A DNA stretch of 64,000 nt from DASUPK01 sp963736305. Its GTDB lineage: Bacteria > Actinomycetota > Thermoleophilia > Solirubrobacterales > 70-9. Within the stretch, counting starts at the first letter, position 1. Every line of letters begins with the position of its first letter. The notes beneath the pieces were generated by a model. That model had not been told where the DNA came from and did no database searches. It saw only the letters and a program-made list of their open reading frames with translations. Shown here piece after piece: positions 43,682 through 53,110 of the stretch. The DNA lies in the NCBI GenBank assembly GCA_963736305.1, contig CAVTOD010000006.1, positions 1 to 64,000 on the forward strand, in the 5' to 3' direction. Made by a program: the position numbers and the translations under genes.

Positions 43682-45425
43682 TTCCGCTCACCTCACAGCC
43701 CCGCTGGCCGCCGCTGAAGCCCTCGACCATCGCGTTCGCGTTGGCCTGCTCCATGTGGAGATAGGTGTCGCCGCTTGAGCCCTCCGGCCCGAGCGTGTCG
43801 CCGTAGAGGGTGTGGTTGGCGGTCGCACCGGTCTCGGATGCGATCTGCTCGGCCAGCTTGGGGCTCAGCGAGCTCTCCGGGAAGATCGCCTTGACGCCCT
43901 GCCTGCGGATCAGGGCGATCAGGTCGCCGAGGTCCTTTGCCGAGGGCTGGGCTTGGGTCGTCTGGGACGGGATAACTGCCCCCACCACCGTGATGCCGTA
44001 GCGGCCGGCGAAGTAGCCGAAGGCGTCGTGATCGGTGACCAGCTTTCGCTGCGTCGGCGGGACGGTGTCCATGCAGCTCGCGATTCCCGCATCGAGCCGC
44101 TTGAGCTCGTCGACATACCGGCGGGCGTTAGCCTCGAAACTGGCGTGGTCCTTCGGATCGGCCTGGGAGAGCTTGGCTGCGATCTCATCCACCGCCGCTT
44201 CGGCGTTGCGCGGGTCGTGCCACCAGTGGGGGTCGTACTGCGAGGCCTCGGGCCCGCTCGACTCGCCCGGCCGCTTCACCGGCACGCTGGCGCCGAGATC
44301 AACAACCGTCGCGTCACTGCCGCTGTCGGAGATCACCTTCGACATCCAGGCGTCGAGGTTGTCGCCGTTCTCGAAGACGAGCTTCGCGTCAGCTGTGCGG
44401 GTGACGTCGTCAGGCCGGGGCTCGTAGTCGTGGGGATCGGTGTTCGGCGCGAGGATTTGAGCGACGTCGACCTTGTTCCCGCCAACTTGCCGGACGAAGT
44501 CGCCGATCTGCGTTGTCGTCGCGACGACGCTGCGCTTGCCGGAGTCGGAGCCGGACGCGGCGCAGCCCGTGACGGCGAAGACCGCAACGGCGGCAGCGGC
44601 GGCCGTGGCGACCATCCGCCTGCCGGGGTCGATCACTCTCGCGATCGCCGCGAGGGCGAAGACCGCGCCGCTCAAGGTGGCGATCGCGGCACCGGGCGGG
44701 GCGTTCGTCTTCACCGACAGCCAGAGCCCAACCGTGCCCTCCCCGGCCGCGAGCAGGGCGGATCCGATCTGCCAGGAGAGCATCCGGTTGGCGAAGAGCC
44801 GCACCGTCGCCGCCGGGGCGACGAATACCGCGGCGACCAGGAGGGCACCGATCTCGGTGATGGCTGCGGTCGTCGTCAGCGCGATCAGCGTTAGGAGGAC
44901 GCCGTCGAACCGGCGGGTCGAGCCGGCGAGGATCGAGTCGCCGGCCCCGTCGAAGCCCGAGGCGAGCCAGCGTCGCCCGAGCAGGGCGGTCGAGATCAAG
45001 ACGGCAACCGTGGCGACGGCTGCGAGCCGAATGTCCGTTTGATCGACGAGCAGCACGCTGCCGAAGAGCAGCTGCTCGACGTTCGAGCCCGAGTGGTAGA
45101 CGTCGCTGGCGAGAATCACGCCGGCGGCGAGGCACCCGACGAGCACCAGCGCGGTCAGGCTGTCGTAGGCCGTGCCCCGGCGCCGGGCCAGGCCCCAAAG
45201 CGCGCCAGTGAAGGCGATCGCCATCCCGAACGCACCGAGCGCCGGCGAGAAGCCGATGCCGTCGGCGAGCACCAGCCCGGGGAAGGTCGCGGTCCCGACG
45301 GCGTGGGAGAAGAAGGCGAGCCCGCGCAGGATGATCCAGGTGCCGAGGACGCCGGCGCCGACGGCCAGGATCAGGATGTCGATCAGCCCGCGCTGGACGA
45401 AGGGAAGCTGGAAGGGCTCGAACAC
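43674..45425 (-). CDS. Fused zinc ABC permease and substrate-binding lipoprotein domain (ZnuB-ZnuA)
   Basis: 583 residues from GTG 45425; TTG 45443 is possible. The first ~270 residues are an ABC-3 permease (ILRGLAFFSHAVGTATFPGL, VEQLLFGSVLLVDQTDIRL, ALLVAAVFVAPAATVRLFAN). After the last membrane segment comes AVFAVTGCAASGSD, a lipobox-like site inside the chain. A complete A-I-type metal-binding protein follows: VVATTTQIGDFVRQVGGNKV, NTDPHDYEPRPDD, DPHWWHDPRNAEAAV, LVTDHDAFGYFAGRYG and IFPESSLSPKLAEQI. The His residues are the expected zinc ligands. These two functions are normally separate proteins. Confidence 0.85.
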   Translation of the reverse strand: MFEPFQLPFVQRGLIDILILAVGAGVLGTWIILRGLAFFSHAVGTATFPGLVLADGIGFSPALGAFGMAIAFTGALWGLARRRGTAYDSLTALVLVGCLAAGVILASDVYHSGSNVEQLLFGSVLLVDQTDIRLAAVATVAVLISTALLGRRWLASGFDGAGDSILAGSTRRFDGVLLTLIALTTTAAITEIGALLVAAVFVAPAATVRLFANRMLSWQIGSALLAAGEGTVGLWLSVKTNAPPGAAIATLSGAVFALAAIARVIDPGRRMVATAAAAAVAVFAVTGCAASGSDSGKRSVVATTTQIGDFVRQVGGNKVDVAQILAPNTDPHDYEPRPDDVTRTADAKLVFENGDNLDAWMSKVISDSGSDATVVDLGASVPVKRPGESSGPEASQYDPHWWHDPRNAEAAVDEIAAKLSQADPKDHASFEANARRYVDELKRLDAGIASCMDTVPPTQRKLVTDHDAFGYFAGRYGITVVGAVIPSQTTQAQPSAKDLGDLIALIRRQGVKAIFPESSLSPKLAEQIASETGATANHTLYGDTLGPEGSSGDTYLHMEQANANAMVEGFSGGQRGCEVSGIG

Positions 45426-45444
45426 CGCGGGGAAGCCTAGCAAA

Positions 45445-45468
45445 GTGATGAGACTGAGTCTCGTTATC
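45445..45468. promoter_or_regulatory. Fur/Zur-type palindromic operator
   Basis: Near-palindrome around GAGACTGAGTCTC, extended as GTGATGAGACT and AGTCTCGTTATC (8 of 11 half-site positions match). It sits about 20 bp upstream of the first gene of the zinc operon, which ends with zur. Its GATAAC/GTGATG ends recall Fur-family boxes. It could also affect the divergent gene at 45591. Confidence 0.55.
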
Positions 45469-45590
45469 TAGAAAGCCTTTGAGACCGCGTCGCCACAATG
45501 CAGCCAGAACACTCAGCTCCTGCGTTCAGAGATGCTCACTAGACTTGTTCCGTCTATGTGGGACGGCACGACGTCGCAAGGTTCACGCCC

Positions 45591-46199
45591 ATGAGGCGGC
45601 TCTCGCAGTTCTGGAGGGGGATCGCGCTGGTGCCGGCGGCCGGGATGTTGGTCCATCAGCTGCGCTATGTCCTGGCCTACGGCGGAGGGGCAGATCGGGC
45701 GCTCTCCGAGCAGGGCCACGCTTACCTGAGCTCGGTCACCCCGTGGGTGGTGTTCATCTGTGCGGCGGCGCTGGGAGCGTTCCTCGGCCGGCTCGCGCGA
45801 GCCTGGCGGCTCGGTGAGGCCGAGGAACATTCCGCCGCGCGCCCACTCGTTGTTGTCTGGCTCACCGCCGCCGCGGCACTGATCGCTCTCTACGCAGGGC
45901 AAGAGCTGCTCGAAGGGCTCCTGGCCTCCGGCCATCCGCCGGGCCTGATCGGTGTCTTCGGCGACGGGGGTTGGTGGGCGATTCCCGCAGCACTTTTCGT
46001 CGGCGGGCTGCTCACGCTTGCATTGCGCGGAGCGCGAGTCGCGATCCGTTTCGTTGTGGCCCTCAGGGCAAAGGCCCCGGTGCTCGCCCGCCGCACATCG
46101 TTCGCAAGCCGCGCTCCGGCGAGCCTCCTCCTGGCGCCGCTTCAGCCGATGGCCGCAGCTGCGCCAGGCCGCGCTCCGCCACTTCCTCTCTCGAGCTGA
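45591..46199 (+). CDS. Membrane protein, unknown function
   Basis: 202 residues from the ATG at 45591; an upstream GTG/ATG at 45558 is possible. Four hydrophobic segments (GIALVPAAGMLVHQLRYVLA, WVVFICAAALGAFLG, LVVVWLTAAAALIALYAG, WWAIPAALFVGGLLTLAL). The Pro/Ala-rich C-terminus has no motif. First gene of the plus-strand copper cassette, divergent from the Znu operon. Confidence 0.6.
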   Translation: MRRLSQFWRGIALVPAAGMLVHQLRYVLAYGGGADRALSEQGHAYLSSVTPWVVFICAAALGAFLGRLARAWRLGEAEEHSAARPLVVVWLTAAAALIALYAGQELLEGLLASGHPPGLIGVFGDGGWWAIPAALFVGGLLTLALRGARVAIRFVVALRAKAPVLARRTSFASRAPASLLLAPLQPMAAAAPGRAPPLPLSS

Positions 46200-46259
46200 T
46201 CAAAGGCGCCGCAGCCCGACGGGCTCGCCGGCGCGATCCACACCGAGAAAGGAACCAAC

Positions 46260-46955
46260 ATGCCACGCCTTGCGCGCGGGCTGCTGCTGGCGATCGTAAC
46301 GCTGGCGAGCCTTCCAGCCATAGCGGGAGCCCATCCGGGCAATCCCGACTTCCGCTCCGTGTTCCAACGCTTCAGCCCGCAGATCTCCGGAGTGAACGTT
46401 CAGGTCCTCAACTGGGACAGCAATTACCAGCTCTCTGACCCAGGCCACCACACGGTCGTGGTCTATGGCTACGACCACGACCAGTACGCCCGCATCCTGC
46501 CTGACGGCACCGTGCAGGTGAACCAGCGCTCGCCCGCCGCTTACCTGAACGAGGACCGATACGGGACTACGTCGGTGCCCTCGTCGGCCAACCCAAAGGC
46601 TCCGCCCCAGTGGAAGACCGTCAACGAGAGCGGCACCTTTGTCTGGCACGACCACCGGATGCACTACATGTCGCCGGCGACGCCCCCGCAGGTCAAGGAC
46701 AAGGCTCAGCGAACGAAGATCTTCGACTACACGATCCCGCTCTCCGTCGACGGCAAGCCGGTGAGCCTGGACGGCACCCTCTTCTGGGTTGGGCCGCCCA
46801 ACACCTCGAAGACCCCGTTCCTGATCGTCGGCGCAGTAATTGTGATTGGACTGCTGATCATGGTGATCTGGGTGCGCCGCCGGAGGCGGGGTGACGCCTC
46901 GGGTGCCGGCGGCACGGGTGGTGCCCCTCCGAAGGAGGCCAAGGAGGCCTGGTGA
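46260..46955 (+). CDS. Secreted, C-terminally membrane-anchored protein of the copper cassette
   Basis: 231 residues. A signal peptide ends near AIAGAHPGNP. The ectodomain is rich in His, Tyr and Trp (PGHHTVVVYGYDHDQYARIL, FVWHDHRMHYMSP), suggesting metal contacts. A C-terminal TM segment (FLIVGAVIVIGLLIMVIWV) is followed by RRRRR and a Gly-rich tail. The 3' end overlaps the CopC-CopD gene by 4 bp. No named family is recalled; copper association is inferred from position and His content. Confidence 0.65.
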   Translation: MPRLARGLLLAIVTLASLPAIAGAHPGNPDFRSVFQRFSPQISGVNVQVLNWDSNYQLSDPGHHTVVVYGYDHDQYARILPDGTVQVNQRSPAAYLNEDRYGTTSVPSSANPKAPPQWKTVNESGTFVWHDHRMHYMSPATPPQVKDKAQRTKIFDYTIPLSVDGKPVSLDGTLFWVGPPNTSKTPFLIVGAVIVIGLLIMVIWVRRRRRGDASGAGGTGGAPPKEAKEAW

Positions 46956-48760
46956 GGCGCCTCGTCACCCGCGGCTGCATCGCCCTGCTCGCCCTCTCGG
47001 CGGTCGGCGCAGCGGTTCCCGCCGCCGCCTCGGCACACGCGATCCTCGAGACCACCTCCCCCCAGCGCGGGGCGGTGTTGCCCCACCAGCCGGACGCGGT
47101 GATCTTCGGCTTCGACGAGCCCGTCGAGGGGAACTTCGGCGCGGTCAAGGTCTACGACTCGAACGGGAACGAGGTCGACGAGAACGATGCGTTCCACCCC
47201 GACGGAAACGGGCCGCAGATCGGCGTTCACCTCAAGCCGGGGCTACCGAACGGGAGCTACACGGCGACGTACCGCGTCGTCTCAGCAGACGGGCACATCG
47301 TCTCCAGCGGCTTCGTCTTCTCGATCGGAAAGGCCGGCACTGCCCCCAGCCAGACCGTTGCCCAGCTCATTGGGAATTCGGGATCGGGTCCCACCAGCGA
47401 GATCGCCTTCGGCGCGGCGCGGGCCCTTCAGTACGGTGCCACCGCGATCGCGATCGGCGGGCTGGTTTTTCTCCTGCTGGTCTGGCTGCCCGCACTCCGC
47501 CAGACGGCAGGAACGGACGCGAGTTGGGTCCGGGCGGCGCAGGCTTTCTCCAACCGGCTCAAGCGGGTGCTCTACATCGCGGCGGCCGTCGGCGCGGTGA
47601 GCGCGGCGACGGGGCTGGTGCTAGAGGCGGCGGAGGCGGCTGGAATCTCAGGCTTCTCGGCCCTCAAGACCAGCATCATTCGCGAGGAGCTCGGTACCAA
47701 GTTCGGCACGATCTGGGGAGTCTGCTTCATCGCCTGGGTCGGATTCGGCCTGGTCCTGCCGTTTGCCCTGGGACGAGCGAGCCGGCCGGCATTTGCGCTC
47801 CGCCCGGCCGAGCTCGGAGCTACAGGCATGGTGCAGCCGCTCCCCATCGGCATCGATCCGCCTAGTGCCGCTTGCAATCCCGCTGGTGTTCCTGGTCCTC
47901 GAGCCCGCGCTCTCCGGGCACGGAAGCACGCAATCGCCGGTCGCCGCACTCTTCCCGGCCAACGTCCTCCACATCGGCGCGATCAGCGTTTGGCTCGGAG
48001 GGCTGGTGGCCCTGTTGTTCATCGCCTCGCGCGCCACGCGCGAGCTTGAGCCGCCTGAACGCAGCCGCCTGCTCGCAGCGGCGCTTTCCCGGTTCTCGCA
48101 GATCGCGTTGATCTCGGTTGTCGGTGATCCTCGCCACTGGGCTGACGCAGGCATACGTCCTCGTCCGCCATCCTCATGCCCTCCTTGACACCGCGTACGG
48201 GCGAGCGGTGCTGGTCAAGTTCTGCCTGTTGCTGTTGCTGATCGGGGTTGGGGCTTTCAACCGTTTCAGATCCGTGCCGCGGCTTGAAGAAGGTCGCCGC
48301 GGGCGGCGAGCCTCCAGGGCGGGCGGGCCTGCTGCTCAGGCGCGCCTTGCGCACAGAGGTCGCCCTGATCGTCGTGGTGCTCGGGGTCACCGGCGCCCTC
48401 GCTTCATACGCGCCGGCGATCGCCTTGCAGTCTGGGCCTTACTACACGACCACAACGCTCGGCCCGACCTCCTTCCAGATGGTGGTTGATCCGGCTCAAT
48501 CCGGTGCCAACGAGATCCATATCTACATGTTCGACGCGAAGTCTGGCGCCCAATACACGGGGACGAAGGAGCTCGACGTCACGGCGAGCGAGACGGACAA
48601 GAACATCACGCTGCCACTCACCCCGCAGCTCTCGGGCCCCGGGCACTACACGATTCCGGACGCCCTGCTCAGCGTTCCCGGGACCTGGAAGATCGAAGTG
48701 ACCCTGCGGGTCTCGGCCTTCGACGAGTTCACGAACGACTTCTCGGTGCCGATCAGATGA
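46952..48760 (+). pseudogene. CopC-CopD fusion with a C-terminal secreted-type domain, three frameshifts
   Basis: The CopC part starts with a signal peptide and mature HAILETTSP (His29), and includes YRVVSADGHIVSSGFVFSI. CopD membrane segments follow (YGATAIAIGGLVFLLLVWLP, IWGVCFIAWVGFGLVLPFAL). Reading must shift near 47855, 48123 (extra G) and 48283 (extra C) to continue through LVFLVLEPALSGHGS, ILATGLTQAYVLVRHPHAL and LLLRRALRTEVALIVVVLGV into a beta-rich YtkA-like end (TFQMVVDPAQSGANEIHIY in this sequence reads TSFQMVVDPAQSG). The full design (about 600 residues) binds and imports copper. As written it is not translatable intact. Confidence 0.8.
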
Positions 48761-49051
48761 GCGCCGATCTGATCAGCTCGCTGCTCTTCTTCGTCCCGGC
48801 GCTGTTGCTCGGCCTCAGCCTCCTCCTTGGCCACAGGCCAGGAGAGCGCTTGCTGATCCGCTGGGCCACGAGACGGACGCAGCGGCATCGCTACACGCCG
48901 CTTGGTGCCAATCCGGTCCGCAATGGATGGGTCTGGATCAACCCGCGCGGCGGTCGCCTGCTCGCGCGCTCCCTGGCAGGTCGCGCCCCGCCTCCGCCGA
49001 CCGGCGTCGCGAATGCGGTTCGGGCGGCGCCTGCATCCGTCCTTCATCTGA
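48757..49051 (+). CDS. Small membrane protein of the copper cassette
   Basis: Start ATG 48757 overlaps the previous stop (ATGA). SADLISSLLFFVPALLLGLS gives one membrane segment, then a basic region. The frame as written stays open into the next gene (to 49770), which is unlikely for a real protein; a one-base correction near 48980 would end it at TGA 49049-49051. Start is firm, end uncertain. Confidence 0.5.
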
Positions 49052-49066
49052 CAAAGGAGTCTTTCG

Positions 49067-49774
49067 ATGCGAAAGAGGTTGATTCTCGGAGCGAGCGCCG
49101 GTCTGGCCGGATTCGCTCTGCTTGCGGCGAGCGCTCAGGCGCACGTCAGTTTCCACCCGAACGTGCTGCCGGCGGGCGCCAACGCCACGCTGGATCTGCG
49201 GGTTCCCAACGAGATGGACAACGCCAACACGAACAAGCTGGTCGTTCAGGTCCCACCGGGGTTCATAGACATCGCGACAGAGCCGATCTCGGGCTGGACG
49301 GCCCAGATCCAGACGCGCAAGCTGGCCACTCCGGTACAGACGGACTCGGGACCAGTGAGCGAGGAGGTAAGCCAGATCACCTGGACTGGCAGCGGCTCCG
49401 GCAAGATCCCGCCGGGCGGCTTCCAGAACTTCGCGATCTCGACCGCGATCCCGGATCAGGCCGGGCACGTCCTGACGTTCAAGGTCCTCCAGTACTACGA
49501 CAACGGGAAGGTAGTGCGCTGGATCGGGCCCGAGAGCTCAGACACCCCGGCGCCGACCATCGACGTCACCGATGCCAACGGTGTGATCCAGGACGTCGCC
49601 GGCAGCGAGGCCGGACCGCCGCCGATCGATCAGCTGCCCTCCTCGTCGAGCGGCGGCTCGTCGTCGAGCGACGGCGCCAGCAAGGGCCTCGGCATCACGG
49701 CCCTCGTCATCGGTGCTCTCGGCCTGTTGGCCGGAGGTGCAGCGCTCCTTCGAACGCGGAGGTCGAATAGCTGA
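49067..49774 (+). CDS. YcnI-like (DUF1775) copper-associated protein
   Basis: 235 residues with AAAGGAG upstream (49053-49059). A signal peptide ends at SAQA, followed by mature HVSFHPNVLPAGANATLDLR; in YcnI proteins the N-terminal His and a later Trp (SGWTAQIQTRK) bind copper. A Ser/Gly linker and a C-terminal TM helix with a basic end follow. It is thought to be a periplasm-facing copper chaperone. Intact, unlike several neighbours. Confidence 0.88.
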   Translation: MRKRLILGASAGLAGFALLAASAQAHVSFHPNVLPAGANATLDLRVPNEMDNANTNKLVVQVPPGFIDIATEPISGWTAQIQTRKLATPVQTDSGPVSEEVSQITWTGSGSGKIPPGGFQNFAISTAIPDQAGHVLTFKVLQYYDNGKVVRWIGPESSDTPAPTIDVTDANGVIQDVAGSEAGPPPIDQLPSSSSGGSSSSDGASKGLGITALVIGALGLLAGGAALLRTRRSNS

Positions 49775-49784
49775 CGACGGCCAT

Positions 49785-49812
49785 GGGAGGGCGGCCAGGA
49801 TGCCGCCCTCCC
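49785..49812 (+). terminator. Strong hairpin after the ycnI-like gene
   Basis: GGGAGGGCGGC (49785-49795) pairs with GCCGCCCTCCC (49802-49812) over a 6-nt loop. There is no T-run, so it may be an imperfect terminator or a processing site. Confidence 0.5.
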
Positions 49813-49829
49813 ACTGAGCTGATTGACAA

Positions 49830-49991
49830 ATGATCCACACACCCCTCGCGGAGATCTGGAGTTGGTGGCTGACGCCTTTGTTCGTCGCTCCGCTCGTCCT
49901 GGCCTTTGTCGCCGCCGTATGGCGCGGACTGGCGCGGGCCAGGAGGGCGACATGGGAGGCGCGACGCAGGGCTTGGGGTCCGCGTCGCTGA
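49830..49991 (+). CDS. Very small membrane protein before CtaG
   Basis: 53 residues: MIHTPLAEIWSWWLTPLFVA, then PLVLAFVAAVWRGLARAR and a basic end. One transmembrane segment. It lies 27 bp upstream of the ctaG-like gene and codon use fits the neighbours. Function unknown; small partners of oxidase-assembly factors are common. Confidence 0.45.
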   Translation: MIHTPLAEIWSWWLTPLFVAPLVLAFVAAVWRGLARARRATWEARRRAWGPRR

Positions 49992-50018
49992 CGATGGCCG
50001 GACGGACGGAGCCGAGAG

Positions 50019-50929
50019 ATGAGCACTGATCCGCTCGCGATGCGGATGATGGGCACGATCACGGTGCCAAAGGAGATCTGGCTGATCTCCGAGATAGCCA
50101 TCCCCTCGGTGTTGGCCTATCTCTACCTGAGCCGCTGCCGAGCGCTTTCCCGCGCCGGGCGTCCCGTCCCCGCCTCTCGGCAGCTCTGCTTCGGCTGCGG
50201 GCTCCTCGTCGTCTTCGTGGCCACCGGAACCGGGGTCGAGACGCTCGCCGACGACCTACTGACCGCTCACATGGTCCAGCATCTGCTGCTGGCCGACGTG
50301 GCGGCGCTCTTGCTCGCGGTTGGGCTCACTGGACCGGTGCTACGGCCGCTTCTCTCCTCGCCGGCGCTCCGTTGGCTCACGCCGCTCGCCAATCCCGTGA
50401 TTGCCGTCTCCCTGTTCACGGTCAACCTCTACCTCTGGCACGTTCCGGCGCTCTACCAGGCGGGCCGGGGCCTCTCCCTTGCCCACGTCGCCGAGCACGC
50501 TCTCTTCCTGGGCACCGGGATCCTGCTCTGGCTTGGGCTCTTTGGGCCGCTGCCGAAGCCCGCCTGGTTCGGCAACCTGGCCAGGGTCGGCTACGCGGCC
50601 TGCATCTGGCTGCCGGCGATCGCCCTGGCCAACATCTTCATGTGGTCGGGGACGTCCTTCTATCCGGCTTACGAGGCGGCGGAACGGGCTCGGGGCGTTG
50701 CGCCGGTCGCCGACCAGAGCACGTCAGGGCTGTGCTGATGGTCTGGTGCAGCCTGCTCGCGGTCGGCATCTTCGCCTGGGTGATCCTGCGCTGGGCGCAG
50801 TCCGACACCGAGCGCCAGGAGCTACTCGACCTGGCCGAGCGGGAGGGGATCTCGCTGGACGACGCCCGGGCCCGCCGGGCGGCCGAGGCCGGCCAGGCCG
50901 CCCACCTTCGCCAGAGGATCGCGCCATGA
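50019..50929 (+). pseudogene. CtaG (caa3-type) cytochrome oxidase assembly protein, one frameshift
   Basis: The first 239 residues contain the family marks LLTAHMVQHLLLADVAALLL, NLYLWHVPALYQAGR and HVAEHALFLGTGILLWLGLF, with 6-7 membrane segments. At about 50728, GGG where GGGG is expected stops the frame. The next frame continues VLMVWCSLLAVGIFAWVILR and a charged helical tail to TGA 50927-50929. CtaG delivers copper to CuB of haem-copper oxidases. A homopolymer site makes sequencing error plausible. A 16-codon frame (50926-50976) follows and is probably not a gene. Confidence 0.8.
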
Positions 50930-50979
50930 GCACGGAAGCGAACGCAACCGCCCAGGCAATCGAGGAGGTCGAGTAGCGG

Positions 50980-51744
50980 ATGTCGAGCCGCAAGCAGCGA
51001 AAAGAGCAGCTGAGGAGGCAGCGCCTCGCCGCGGAGGCTCAGGAGCAAAGCGCCGAGCGAAGACGGCGCCTGGTCCAGTACGGGAGCGCCTCCATCTTCC
51101 TCGCGCTCTGCGCGGTGGTGGTCCTGGTCATCGTCAGCCAGGCCGGCGGCGGTTCCGGCGGCGACACGCACATCGAGGACGTCGGACTGGTCCAGAGCCA
51201 GCTCCAGGGCATCCCTCAAGCGGACACGGTGCTCGGCGATCGGCGGGCGAAGGCGACCGTGGTCGAGTTCGGCGATCTGCAGTGCCCGGTGTGCCGGGCG
51301 TTCTCGTATGAGATAGCTCCCCAGCTGATCTCGGGGCCGGTGCGACGAGGGGACGCTGACTACCAGTTCAGGCAGTTTCCGATCCTGGGCACTGATTCGG
51401 TCGACGCCGCGAAGGCGGCGCTGGCCGCCGGCGACCAGGGTCGCTACTGGAATTTCGTCGAGCTCTTCTACCGGAACCAGGGCGTCGAGAACACCGGCTA
51501 CGTCACGGACGCCTTCCTCGAGGCGGTGGCCAGGGCGGCGGGGGTCCCCGACATCGCCAAGTGGAACAACGACCGGCAGAGCTCGCGATGGGATTCGCAG
51601 ATCAAGGCGAACGAAACAGATGCCCAGGGCTTCGGCTTCACGGGAACGCCATCGATCGTGGTGCAGGGCCCAGGCGGCCAGAGGCCATTCAACACCGTGC
51701 CTACTCTTGATCAGATCGAGTCAGCGATCCAATCCGTGAGCTGA
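50980..51744 (+). CDS. DsbA-family membrane-anchored thiol-disulfide protein
   Basis: 254 residues. A basic N-terminal cytosolic segment, one TM helix (YGSASIFLALCAVVVLVIVS), then an extracytoplasmic thioredoxin-fold domain with active site CPVC (Cys102, Cys105) in FGDLQCPVCRAFSYEI and the cis-Pro region FGFTGTPSIVVQGP. It probably oxidises or reduces exported thiols. Next to SCO genes, it may keep copper-binding cysteines in the right redox state (inference). Confidence 0.88.
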   Translation: MSSRKQRKEQLRRQRLAAEAQEQSAERRRRLVQYGSASIFLALCAVVVLVIVSQAGGGSGGDTHIEDVGLVQSQLQGIPQADTVLGDRRAKATVVEFGDLQCPVCRAFSYEIAPQLISGPVRRGDADYQFRQFPILGTDSVDAAKAALAAGDQGRYWNFVELFYRNQGVENTGYVTDAFLEAVARAAGVPDIAKWNNDRQSSRWDSQIKANETDAQGFGFTGTPSIVVQGPGGQRPFNTVPTLDQIESAIQSVS

Positions 51745-51752
51745 GACCCCGA

Positions 51753-52437
51753 ATGGAAGAAACGAGCAAGACCAAGACGCAGCGATAGCGACGAGTCCCG
51801 CAAGCCTTCCCTGGTTTTCTTCCTGCCGTTGATCGCGATCCTCGCGATCCTGGGACTGGCGACGGTGTTCCTCACGAACAGCTCGAAACCCGCCCTGCCC
51901 GGGAACGCGACCAGCTCAAAGTCGTCCCGATACGCCGGGCTCGCGGCGCATCCTTTGAGGCTCGCGCCACCCATACGCCTGAGCAACGACCTCGGTCAGC
52001 CGGTCACGCTGAGCCAGTACCGGGGAAAGGTCGTCCTGGTGACATTTCTCTACGTGCACTGCCCGGATGTGTGCCCGTTGATCGCCGCCAACCTGCATAC
52101 GACGCTGGAGCAGCTCGGTCCCCGAGCCAGCCAGGTCCAGCTGATCGCGGTCTCGGTCGATCCCCACGGGGACACTCCGGCAGCGGTCGCACGGTTCCTG
52201 AAAGAGCACGAGCTAACCGGCCAGATGCAGTACCTGATCGGCTCCCCGGATCAACTCAGCCAGACCTGGAAGGCATGGAACGTCGGCTCCAATGAGGAGG
52301 TCAACAGCCCGGGGCTGGTCGCTCACTCGGCGCTGGTCTACGGCATCTCAGCCAGCGGGAAGCTGACGACGATCTACTCGGCGGACTTCAAGCCCTCGCA
52401 AATCATCCATGACGTCCCGATTCTGGAGTCCCAGTGA
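51753..52437 (+). pseudogene. SCO1/SenC-like copper chaperone 1, frameshift near the start
   Basis: ATG 51753 gives MEETSKTKTQR then a TAG. Removing one T at 51786 restores SDESRKPSLVFFLPLIAILA, an N-terminal anchor, and joins the main frame. The SCO domain follows: SNDLGQPVTLSQYRGKVVLV, copper ligands in FLYVHCPDVCPLIAANLH and the His in GLVAHSALVYG. SCO proteins load copper into the CuA site. If TTG 51829 were used as start, a 202-residue protein could still be made, so loss of function is not certain. Confidence 0.75.
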
Positions 52438-53107
52438 TCCCCCGGCCAAGCCGCGCCCAACCGCTTCCAGCCTCGGCCCTGCTCGGGGCGATGTTGGGGC
52501 TGGCGCTGTTGGTCGCGAGCTGCGGCGGGAGCGGTGAAAGCTCCAGCAGGACCTCAGTCCAGGGAGGCGAGCCGACGAGCTCGGTGCCCAACTACTACGG
52601 CGTCGCTGACATTCCACCGAAGCCGGCACCCGCCCTTGGCGCTCCGGGACTCGCTCGGCCACTCGGTCAACCTGAACCAGTTCCGGGGCAAGGCAGTGCT
52701 GGTCACCTTCATCTACGACCACTGCCCCGACATCTGCCCGCTGATGGTCGGCAACCTCCACACGGCTCAATCCCAGCTGGGCCCCGAGGCCCAGAAGCTC
52801 CAGATCATCGCCGTGTCCGTGGATCCGCGGGGCGACACGCCGAGGACCGTGCGGGCCTTCCTGCGGGAGCACCGGATGACCGGCCGGATGGAGTATCTGC
52901 TCGGCTCACGCCCTCGGCTCGAGAAGGTCTGGCGCGCCTGGAACATCCTCGCGAAGCCCTCACCGGAGCGGGCGAGCCCCGACAAGATCGAGCACTCGGA
53001 GCTGATCTACGGGATCAGCGCCAGCGGCAAGATCACCACGTTCTATTCGCATGACTTCCTGCCCGAGCATGATCGTCCACGATGTCCCGATATTGGCCTC
53101 GGAGTAG
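52434..53107 (+). pseudogene. SCO1/SenC-like lipoprotein 2, two frameshifts
   Basis: The start overlaps the previous stop. A signal peptide with lipobox LLVASC then GGSG is followed by PNYYGVADIPPKPAPA. An extra C near 52640 must be removed to reach LRDSLGHSVNLNQFRGKAVL and FIYDHCPDICPLMVGNLH with the copper cysteines and HSELIYGISASGK. An extra G near 53073 must be removed to end SMIVHDVPILASE at TAG 53105-53107. Length and motifs are normal after correction. Confidence 0.75.
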
Positions 53108-53110
53108 GAG

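Noticed and set aside
49052..49770. Extension of the small membrane ORF starting at 48757
   Set aside because: The extension is an out-of-frame reading of the ycnI-like gene, which has its own ribosome-binding site and signal peptide.
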